The notes under the pieces were generated by a model. The model saw only the letters and a list, made by a program, of their open reading frames with translations. It was not told the DNA's origin and did no database searches. The translations under genes were made by a program, and so were the position numbers. This document shows positions 1-4,990 of a stretch of DNA of 5,038 nucleotides, piece by piece; position 1 is the first letter of the stretch, and each line of letters starts with the position of its first letter. This DNA is from Propionibacteriaceae bacterium (GTDB taxonomy: Bacteria; Actinomycetota; Actinomycetes; Propionibacteriales; Propionibacteriaceae): NCBI GenBank assembly GCA_905372155.1, contig CAJPNZ010000156.1, positions 1-5,038 on the forward strand. Reading direction: 5' to 3'.

Positions 1-195
1 ATGGAGGTGGTGGGCGTTCTGGGGTGGGAACTGTGGATCCGGAGGCTGGGGGATGGTGGTGTATGGGCCGGGAGGCGCCTGCCACGCGGGCATGGGGTGC
101 GTTGCAGGCCAGGGCTGCTGGGCGTAGGTGTCCTGGGGTGATGTGCCGGGTGGGGGCGTGTTCGGGTAGCGCGCAGCTGCCGCGTCTTCATACAT
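1..195 (-). CDS. Proline/glutamine-rich N-terminus of a protein cut by the left edge, probably a membrane protein
   Basis: Reading the minus strand from an ATG at 195 gives 65 codons with no stop before the window ends, so only the N-terminus is present. The protein starts MYEDAAAARYPNTPPPGTS and continues with many Pro, Gln, Tyr, Trp and His residues, including the pieces QQPWP, PAWQAPPGPY and PQPPDPQFPPQN. Such low-complexity heads are common in actinobacteria in front of transmembrane domains, as in small Pro-rich membrane proteins or kinase-related proteins. The membrane or catalytic part would lie outside the window. The start is supported by a GGGGGGA ribosome binding site at 201-207, five bases before the ATG. 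No transmembrane segment is visible, so the membrane assignment is inference. The gene lies 107 bp downstream of the sigma-like gene on the same strand and may have its own promoter. Confidence 0.72.
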   Translation of the reverse strand, partial: MYEDAAAARYPNTPPPGTSPQDTYAQQPWPATHPMPAWQAPPGPYTTIPQPPDPQFPPQNAHHLH

Positions 196-235
196 GGGCG
201 TCCCCCCAGTCGCAGATCGGGGTGGACCCACGCGC

Positions 236-275
236 CGGTGGCGTTGGTCGTCGCCGGAAAGTTCCGACGCCACTG
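236..275. terminator. Inverted repeat between two minus-strand genes, possible terminator
   Basis: The arms at 236-247 and 264-275 pair over 12 positions (two are G-U on the plus-strand RNA) around a 16-base loop. The perfect core is GTGGCGT/ACGCCAC. Read as minus-strand RNA, the 7-bp core remains and the two wobble positions become mismatches. It lies between the stop of the sigma-like gene (303) and the start of the Pro-rich gene (195), where a terminator or attenuator would be expected. No U-tract follows it on the minus strand, so an intrinsic terminator is uncertain. It could instead be an operator for the Pro-rich gene. Confidence 0.35.
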
Positions 276-302
276 TAGAACCTCAGGGGGTCTTTGGAGC
301 CT

Positions 303-1214
303 TCACTTCCTGTCCAGGTCCTTCAGGATGGTGAGAATGTCCGGGGTGATCCGATCCGGGGCCCGGCCGCCGATCCTGTCGGCCGCGAGGCGGAACGCCG
401 TCGCCCGCGACAGGCCGCCGGCGCGCAGGTGCCGGTAGACGGCGATGAGTTGTTTACCGAGCACCACATCGGTGAGGTCGATGTCGGTGGCGGTGTGCTC
501 CTCCCTCAGTTCCTCGAACGCACCGTTGCTGATCAGCGGGATCGTCAGGTTCTCGTGAACCCATCGCGACCCCAGGATGTGTGTTGAGGTTTCCGTGACG
601 AACGCGATGTCCTTCCTGATCTCCTCCCGCGTGGGGGTGTGGCCGTCGGGCAGCTTGGCACGTTCCTCAACGAGCCCGTCAACGGGCCAGCGCCCGGGGA
701 CGTGGGTGGAGCTGAAAGGATATGACCGCATGATCCGGAACAGTCTGGTCAACCACTCCCCGCGGAGACCTCCGATGGCCTCGAATCGTGCCATCACGCG
801 ACCCGCGGCGCCGTCGCTGCGGGTGGGTTTGGCCTGGGCGCCGATCCGGACCCGCTCTGCGCGTTTCTGTTCCGAGAGCTGGCTCCTGGCCACCCGGGTC
901 AGGTACGCGGGGAGGTTCTTGATGACGCGGTCCGGGTGGCGTCTGTTGTCGCGGGCGAGCTGGTTCACCATCCGCTCGATCAGGTCGTGGTGGAGATCCA
1001 GGCATCCGGTTTCCTGGCAGGAGGGATGCAGACCCGTGCCCTCGGGGTCCTTGCGGCCGTAGGGCGCCGTCCGGGTTGGGCAGCTCGCGAGGCGGTGGAA
1101 CCGGGCCGACCGCTCGGCGTGGGCGATGTGCCAGGCCGCCTCGGCCACGGGGGCGATGTCGATGCCGCTCCATCTCGCCTCCCTGGCTGTCCCGGCTGCG
1201 GCTTCCCCCGTCAT
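303..1214 (-). CDS. Hypothetical protein with weak resemblance to sigma factor region 2
   Basis: This ORF encodes 303 residues with strong G/C bias at third positions along most of its length. I do not recognise a named family. Residues about 72-125 (LDLHHDLIERMVNQL, then NLPAYLTRVARSQLSEQKRA) look like the helices of sigma-70 region 2, where an 'AYL.RVAR..L.....R' stretch precedes a basic helix. The following part (KPTRSDGAAGRV, and a WPVDGLVEERA segment) is mostly helical and unassigned. The C-terminus (about 250-303) is basic and helical and could be a helix-turn-helix, but I see no clear motif. Cys45, Cys66, Cys71 and His75/His76 could form a metal site. The ATG at 1214 has no good ribosome binding site; the next in-frame option is a GTG at 1148. 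The gene is divergent from the 1571-2551 gene, which would suit a regulator acting on the shared intergenic region. That role is inference. No membrane segment or signal peptide is visible, so it is probably cytoplasmic. Confidence 0.8.
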   Translation of the reverse strand: MTGEAAAGTAREARWSGIDIAPVAEAAWHIAHAERSARFHRLASCPTRTAPYGRKDPEGTGLHPSCQETGCLDLHHDLIERMVNQLARDNRRHPDRVIKNLPAYLTRVARSQLSEQKRAERVRIGAQAKPTRSDGAAGRVMARFEAIGGLRGEWLTRLFRIMRSYPFSSTHVPGRWPVDGLVEERAKLPDGHTPTREEIRKDIAFVTETSTHILGSRWVHENLTIPLISNGAFEELREEHTATDIDLTDVVLGKQLIAVYRHLRAGGLSRATAFRLAADRIGGRAPDRITPDILTILKDLDRK

Positions 1215-1266
1215 GGCCAGAAGTTTTTCTCAACCATCTGGAAGAAGGCAGGGGATAGAACGAAAT

Positions 1267-1285
1267 TGACACAGAAATGACACAG
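1267..1285. promoter_or_regulatory. Pair of TGACACAG direct repeats, 11-bp period
   Basis: TGACACAG occurs exactly at 1267-1274 and again at 1278-1285, separated by AAA. The two copies would lie on the same face of the helix. The site is 53 bp upstream of the minus-strand start at 1214 and in the divergent region before the plus-strand gene. It also contains TTGACA (1266-1271), a consensus -35 hexamer on the plus strand, but no convincing -10 lies 16-18 bp downstream. The arrangement is typical of an activator or repressor half-site pair or of a -35 region. The binding protein is unknown. Confidence 0.4.
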
Positions 1286-1290
1286 GCGGC

Positions 1291-1310
1291 GCCACGCATG
1301 GATGCCTGGC
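1291..1310. promoter_or_regulatory. 20-bp near-palindrome, candidate operator
   Basis: The sequence has the form GCCAnGCATnnATGCnTGGC, so 16 of 20 positions obey twofold symmetry. It begins 5 bp after the TGACACAG pair in the divergent intergenic region. Symmetry of this length suits a dimeric helix-turn-helix regulator. It overlaps the ATG at 1302 of the small plus-strand ORF, which argues that this ATG is not the true start of that ORF. Function is inferred only from symmetry and position. Confidence 0.4.
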
Positions 1311-1571
1311 TCTGCACCCCAGTCTAGCTGTCGGGGCGTTCATCCGGTGGGCGTTCCTGTCGGCCTTCTGGTGGACGGGGTGCGGCCGGTGGCTGTCCGT
1401 CATGAGGATCTGAAAAGGAGGGAACTCGGTGGAATCATCACGAGATCGACTGCGCGGACCCGTCCGCCGAGGAAGGGCGGGTTCACGGGGTGGCGTCTTC
1501 CGCTCCAGGGCGACGATCTCCCGGAATTGGAGGATGCGGTGTGGCAGCAGGAGCTGAGGGTGGGCATGTGA
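1302..1571 (+). CDS. Possible small protein translationally coupled to the next gene; start uncertain
   Basis: The frame is open from 1302 and stops at TGA 1569-1571, sharing one base with the ATG of the following gene (TGATG). That junction is typical of translational coupling. The last 35 or so codons have strong G/C third positions and read like a protein (FTGWRLPLQGDDLPELEDAV, then WQQELRVGM). The first half has weaker codon bias. The ATG at 1302 lies inside the near-palindrome and has no ribosome binding site; in-frame GTGs at 1371, 1380 and 1389 also lack one. A very good site, AAAAGGAGGG (1413-1422), instead faces a GTG at 1429 in another frame. That frame stops at 1557 after 42 mostly Arg/Ser/Gly codons with poor bias. 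The small gene may be shorter than listed, frameshifted or decayed. No family is recognised. Confidence 0.35.
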   Translation: MPGSAPQSSCRGVHPVGVPVGLLVDGVRPVAVRHEDLKRRELGGIITRSTARTRPPRKGGFTGWRLPLQGDDLPELEDAVWQQELRVGM

Positions 1572-2551
1572 TGAAAACCGAACGGTTGCCGATCTGTCAC
1601 GTCGGCCTGGGAACGGTGCTGATCGGACACGAACCCGTCGCGCCCGCCGGTGCGGTCGCGATCAGCCTGCCCGGTGCCGTGCTGGACTTCGACCCCGCGC
1701 GCCCCGACCTCATGCCGTCGTGCCTGGCGGGGGACGTCGAACTGGCCGCCCCCGGGGTGGAACAGATCTTCGGAAGGGCGTCCGCCAAGGGGCTGCTGGA
1801 CGTGGCCTTCGAGCAGGGGTGCGAGTCCGGGATCTACCAGGTGCGCGAGGGCGAGGTCCTGGGGTTGCTGCGCGGGCTGGTGGAGATCCGCTGGTGTCGC
1901 GACAACTCGGACCTGCTGCTCGACTCCCTGTTGCTGGACCTGGAGGAACTGACCCTCCTGGGGCGCCTCGCCGGCCGGATCGAGGTGGACCGGGAGTGGC
2001 GGGAACCGCTGCTGGCCCTGCTCGGCTGCCTGACTCAGAGCCCGGAGACACTGTCGCGCGTTCAAGGACATCCGGCGTCGAGGAATCTGTTGCTGGATGC
2101 CGCCGATGTCCTGGCGGGGACGGCGATCCCGGATCCCGCGCCGGTGGGGCGGCCGGAGGCACTCCAGTACGCGCTGGCCGCGGGTGGGATCGAACCCGAG
2201 GAAGAGGAGGGCGAAGAAGTCGAACCCTGCCCGCCGCCGGGGCCCGGCGGGGCGCCGGCCGTGAATGACGCGCGGCACCTGACCGCCCAGGGGGTGTTCG
2301 ACCTGCGACTGTACGTCGTCACCGGCGACCGGGGGCTCCTGGAGACGGGGCGCTCCGCGCTGGAAACCGCGACGGGGACCTGGCAGGCCAGCGGGGCCCG
2401 GGCGGAGGCCGCGGCGGCACGGGAACTGCTCGACCTGGCCCGGGATCCCGATTTCCCCGCGAACTGGTCCGTGCGCCCGAGCGTCGCGGAACAAGTGCAT
2501 GCGTGCACTGGTACGGAACCGGGGAGAAGGCCGTCGGTTCGCTGGCCTTGA
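1571..2551 (+). CDS. Hypothetical protein of two parts with an acidic/proline linker
   Basis: The 326-residue protein starts MKTERLPICHVGLGTVLIGH; the family is not recognised. The ATG at 1571 is chosen because TGAGGG (1555-1560) lies 10 bases upstream and codon bias begins there. A GTG at 1568 or 1490 would add 1 or 27 residues. Residues 1-205 are an N-terminal part with beta-like segments followed by Leu-rich helices (DLLLDSLLLDLEELTLLGRL, about 117-136). Residues 208-231 are a linker with EPEEEEGEEVEP followed by CPPPGPGG. Residues 232-310 are helical, rich in Ala, Leu and Glu, and vaguely like a helical repeat (DLRLYVVTGDRGLLETGRSA). No signal peptide or membrane helix is evident, so it is probably cytoplasmic. 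Its final residues PSVRWP and the stop codon are encoded by the first unit of the palindrome at 2533-2686, so the C-terminus may have been altered by that element. It faces the RyR gene convergently. Confidence 0.82.
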   Translation: MKTERLPICHVGLGTVLIGHEPVAPAGAVAISLPGAVLDFDPARPDLMPSCLAGDVELAAPGVEQIFGRASAKGLLDVAFEQGCESGIYQVREGEVLGLLRGLVEIRWCRDNSDLLLDSLLLDLEELTLLGRLAGRIEVDREWREPLLALLGCLTQSPETLSRVQGHPASRNLLLDAADVLAGTAIPDPAPVGRPEALQYALAAGGIEPEEEEGEEVEPCPPPGPGGAPAVNDARHLTAQGVFDLRLYVVTGDRGLLETGRSALETATGTWQASGARAEAAAARELLDLARDPDFPANWSVRPSVAEQVHACTGTEPGRRPSVRWP

Positions 2552-2686
2552 TGTCGGTTCGCTGGCCTTGGTGTCGGTTTGCTGGGCTTGTTCACGTTTG
2601 CCTGCGCTGTGAGGCCAGCGAACTTCAACAAGCCCAGCAAAACAGGATTAAGGCCAGCACAACAGGATGAGGGCCAGCAAACCGGG
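2533..2686. repeat. 154-bp imperfect palindrome made of roughly 20-bp repeat units
   Basis: The left arm has three head-to-tail units starting at 2533, 2553 and 2573, with core GCTGGCCTT (GCTGGGCTT in the third). The right arm has four inverted cores at 2613, 2632, 2652 and 2672 (GGCCAGC, once GCCCAGC). All arms pair in one register centred at 2609.5. The best stretch is a perfect 15-bp stem, 2578-2592 with 2627-2641. Outer stems are 2561-2569 with 2650-2658 and 2541-2549 with 2670-2678 (one G-U), then 2534-2539 with 2680-2685. The inner stem is 2596-2601 with 2618-2623. As RNA this would be one long rod with small internal loops. It sits between convergent genes, so it could be a two-way terminator. 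The repeated units look more like a REP/BIME-type or miniature mobile element. No T-tract follows the stem. The structure is directly visible; its function is not. Confidence 0.9.
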
Positions 2687-2759
2687 ACTGGATGGTAGGG
2701 GGAATGAAACGGTCGGTGGCCGACGGTGCCGTGCGGACGTCGTCCCCGACCGGGTTTCC

Positions 2760-2882
2760 TCACGACGTTCGTGGGGTGGGTTCCGGATGGAGCAGCGTGC
2801 GCATCCGGCGGTACGCGGAGGTCAGGCGCTCCCGGGTGTTCTCGTCCGGCAGGGCCATGCAGGGCCATGCGCGTCTGCTCAC
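2760..2882 (-). CDS. Short ORF overlapping the RyR gene stop (GTGA), 40 codons
   Basis: A GTG at 2882 overlaps the TGA of the upstream gene as GTGA. The reading frame runs 40 codons: VSRRAWPCMALPDENTRERL, then TSAYRRMRTLLHPEPTPRTS. From Met9 (ATG at 2858) onward nearly every third position is G or C, as in the real genes. A GGCGG motif lies six bases before the GTG, whereas the ATG has no visible ribosome binding site. The overlap suggests it is the last gene of the RyR operon. The peptide is basic and has no membrane helix. It is very short, so it could instead be the surviving N-terminus of a longer gene lost at the intergenic palindrome. No family is recognised. Confidence 0.5.
   Translation of the reverse strand: MSRRAWPCMALPDENTRERLTSAYRRMRTLLHPEPTPRTS
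2851..2870. repeat. Perfect 10-bp tandem duplication
   Basis: AGGGCCATGC is present twice in a row. It lies in the first codons of the short ORF at 2760-2882 and duplicates an ATG (minus strand, at 2868 and 2858). Because 10 is not a multiple of three, gain or loss of one copy would change which upstream start is in frame with the well-biased downstream frame. Confidence 0.85.
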
Positions 2883-4960
2883 GCGGTACCGCCTTCGTCG
2901 GCGACCCCCTGGATGATCTCGATGCCCTCGGAGGCCAGGAGCGACCCCATGGTGTTGACGACGTTCTCGTCCAGCGACTGCTGGCCCTTCGTGAGATCGT
3001 CCCACGGCTTGTTGAAGTAGTGGCCCTCGCGGCCGTTGCGGCGCTGGAAATGGCTCCAGCGACGGTGTTCGGCGACGCTGAGGGTGAAGACCTGCTCGTC
3101 GGTCAGCTCCGGTGCGGGGGCTGGGGTTGTGCTGCGACGCCAGTCGAGGCCGACGGAGGCCAGCTTCACCGGGTAGTCCAGCACCACCGCCCGGTTGCTG
3201 CTCTTGTTGAACTCGGAGAGCTCCTCCCACGGGGTTTCCACCAGTCGCGATCCCGTCGGGTTGCCCTCCGCCAACCCTTGCTGCCGGTAGTTATCGTGCA
3301 CCTGCTGCGCCAGGCGTTCGATGCTTCCGGGGTCCAGCAGCGGCGGGGTGTCGCTGGTGACCGTCCAGCCGGAACGCTGCATCATCTCCGGCAGGCGGGA
3401 GGCCAGGTCGAGGGCCCACTGCCGCACGTCGTGGATGTCGGCGTTGCCGGGCAGCGCCTCGGCGAGGAGGTTCCGCAATGTGAGCTGCATGGAGCGCAGC
3501 TGCGACGGTCCCGCCAGCGGGGCGGGCTCCAGGGGGATCCCGGTCTCCGCTTTCATGCCGCCCGCCTCCAACACCTCGCGGGCCGCCCTCGCGTTGTCCC
3601 GGGTGAGCAGGTCGACGCCCAGTTCCAGCCGGCGCGTATCGGGTGTGACATCGACGATGTCGCCGCTGTTCTCGTCCCGCACGATGTCCGCGCTGAACAG
3701 GCTCGGGGAGTCCGGCGGCCAGCTCTCGGCGTCGCGGCGAAGCTCGGCGCGGAGCAGGTCGGCCTCGTTGCGTTCCAGGACCTTCGGGTCGGCCAGCAGC
3801 GCGTCCCGGGAGATCAGCCGCACTCGGTCGGTGACGTCCCCGAACAGGTCCTTCCAGTGGGTGTTCTGGTCCACGACCAGGCCGATGTGGGTGGCGGGGT
3901 CCTCCAGCAGCTCCCTGGCGATGGTCACCGCTTTGCTGGATTCCGTCAGCGCCAGATAGACCCGGATGCCGCCGACCGTTCCCCTGCCCTTCTCCGGCGG
4001 CACCCAGGTGTCGCGGAACTCGGTGACCCTCGCCTCGACGCACGCGGGGAGCAGGGTCGTCTGCTCCACCTGCACGGCGTCGCCGAATTTCTGGACCAGT
4101 TCACCGGCCCAGCCGGTTCGTTCGCTCAGGCAGAGGACGCGGGGCCGCCAGCCGTCGTGCTGCCAGCCGAGGATGATGCGACGCGTCAACTCGGCCGCCA
4201 AGGGGCCATCACCCACGACCACGGGGTCGGGGACGGCGGCGTCGCTGGGGAAGGGCGGGCACAGCCGCAGGGTTTCCAGCGCCAGCTGGGTCACGCGACA
4301 CACCGTGCGGGTGGCGTCCGAGGAGTTGCGCGTCCACTGCCGGGCCAGGGCGGGGGAATCGAACAACGCCAACGGCTGGGTCTTCGGGGCGGTCGAGGCG
4401 ACGCGGCAGACCAGGTTCGCGGTCTCGTTGTCGTCGCCGCCGACTATCACCACGTCCTCGGCGCCGCGAAGCACCCCCGTCAGATGCGGGTCGCTGAGAT
4501 CCGGGAGAACCGAGACGCCCCTACCCGCCAGCCAGGCCTGGTCGGAGGGGCCGAGGTCGCCGACCACCACGACCTTCATCCCTGCCTTGCGGTAGGTGTC
4601 GTTGCCGGCCAGCGACGCCGCCTCCGGACCGTTGCCGACCACGACGACGTGGTTCCTACGCCTTTTGGCGTCGAAGAGTTTTTGTCGTTGCGTAAGAACT
4701 GTCAGGAGGACCTGCATCACCGCGATGAACGCGACTCCCACCGCAATCCAGCGCGCAAAGTCCAAGGGAATGGAGTAGGCCTCCTCCGGCATCTCCAGGA
4801 CGAACAGTTGGATCGCGCGGTAGAACGCCTCCTCCAGCCCGATGTCCGGTTTCGCCACCAACCAGCCCCAGGTGCCGAGCCCCAGCACCACGGCGACCAC
4901 CACTATCCCGAGCAGGTACCACCGGCCCGAGCCCCAGCCCTTGTGACTTTCCATGGCCAC
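2879..4960 (-). CDS. Membrane protein with tandem TrkA-N-like Rossmann domains and a C-terminal RyR domain
   Basis: The product has 693 residues, counted from the GTG at 4960. Two membrane segments lie at about 14-35 (YLLGIVVVAVVLGLGTWGWL) and 70-90 (RWIAVGVAFIAVMQVLLTVL). A short amphipathic stretch between them (EEAFYRAIQLFVLEM) sits where a pore loop would be, but no TVGYG-like filter is present. A TrkA-N/RCK-like Rossmann domain follows (about 103-215): VVVVGNGPEAA has G-x-G-x-x-A, and VVIVGGDDNETANLVCRVA matches the usual 'DD..N' strand-helix end. A second Rossmann-like unit starts at about 246 (VVVGDGPLAAEL). The segment at about 300-540 is unassigned. Residues 546-681 match a ryanodine-receptor repeat (RyR, Pfam PF02026 type), with AQQVHDNY, W578 in PWEELSEF, SSNRAV and AEHRRW (630-635). 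By family knowledge, RCK domains gate K+ transport by binding nucleotides. Prokaryotic RyR domains are thought to bind small ligands and occur in nucleotide-centred signalling or conflict systems. The role as a ligand-gated membrane sensor or channel is inference. Confidence 0.93.
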   Translation of the reverse strand: MAMESHKGWGSGRWYLLGIVVVAVVLGLGTWGWLVAKPDIGLEEAFYRAIQLFVLEMPEEAYSIPLDFARWIAVGVAFIAVMQVLLTVLTQRQKLFDAKRRRNHVVVVGNGPEAASLAGNDTYRKAGMKVVVVGDLGPSDQAWLAGRGVSVLPDLSDPHLTGVLRGAEDVVIVGGDDNETANLVCRVASTAPKTQPLALFDSPALARQWTRNSSDATRTVCRVTQLALETLRLCPPFPSDAAVPDPVVVGDGPLAAELTRRIILGWQHDGWRPRVLCLSERTGWAGELVQKFGDAVQVEQTTLLPACVEARVTEFRDTWVPPEKGRGTVGGIRVYLALTESSKAVTIARELLEDPATHIGLVVDQNTHWKDLFGDVTDRVRLISRDALLADPKVLERNEADLLRAELRRDAESWPPDSPSLFSADIVRDENSGDIVDVTPDTRRLELGVDLLTRDNARAAREVLEAGGMKAETGIPLEPAPLAGPSQLRSMQLTLRNLLAEALPGNADIHDVRQWALDLASRLPEMMQRSGWTVTSDTPPLLDPGSIERLAQQVHDNYRQQGLAEGNPTGSRLVETPWEELSEFNKSSNRAVVLDYPVKLASVGLDWRRSTTPAPAPELTDEQVFTLSVAEHRRWSHFQRRNGREGHYFNKPWDDLTKGQQSLDENVVNTMGSLLASEGIEIIQGVADEGGTA

Positions 4961-4965
4961 ACCAA

Positions 4966-4970
4966 CCTCC
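4966..4970 (-). promoter_or_regulatory. Ribosome binding site GGAGG that decides the RyR gene start
   Basis: GGAGG lies five bases before the in-frame GTG at 4960 and eleven before the ATG at 4954. An in-frame GTG at 4972 overlaps this motif and cannot use it, so the longer start is less likely. The choice between 4960 and 4954 changes the protein by only two residues. Confidence 0.6.
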
Positions 4971-4972
4971 AC

Positions 4973-4990
4973 GAATCGACCTCACGATTC
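4973..4990. promoter_or_regulatory. GAATCG-N6-CGATTC inverted repeat upstream of the RyR gene
   Basis: Perfect 6-bp arms (4973-4978 and 4985-4990) flank six bases, immediately upstream of the GGAGG ribosome binding site. It could be an operator or, as RNA, a small hairpin controlling translation of the RyR gene. It also spans the stop of the possible upstream gene, where it may simply be a chance repeat. Confidence 0.3.

Noticed and set aside
1266..1294. Sigma-70 type promoter on the plus strand using TTGACA
   Set aside because: The -35 hexamer is perfect, but no -10 like sequence occurs at 16-18 bp; that stretch is GC-rich.
679..1317. Minus-strand open frame of 212 codons, including an ATG at about 1173 with a good GGGAGG site
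   Set aside because: The frame gives an Arg/Pro/Gly-rich product typical of an off-frame reading. The 303-1214 frame has the coding bias and sigma-like helices in the same stretch.
1400..2500. Long open frame of about 366 codons on the minus strand
   Set aside because: It lies opposite the 1571-2551 gene, whose plus-strand frame has the stronger third-position G/C bias. The antisense product is an improbable Gln/Arg/Pro/Gly mixture with no recognisable motif.
2494..2509. AGTGCA-TGCG-TGCACT inverted repeat
   Set aside because: It lies within the coding sequence near the end of the 1571-2551 gene. Six-base arms are short, and no role beyond codon content is supported.
2533..2686. CRISPR array
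   Set aside because: The units are adjacent with no unique spacers, and the second half is inverted relative to the first.
2062..2868. Open frame of 268 codons on the minus strand
   Set aside because: It runs through the palindrome and across the antisense of the plus-strand gene. Its composition (Pro, Arg, Ser, Gly) and codon bias do not look coding, and the neighbouring frame ending at 2760 explains the start region better.
3291..4595. Several open frames of about 200-250 codons on both strands inside the RyR gene
   Set aside because: They are alternative readings of the 2879-4960 gene, which carries recognisable domains.
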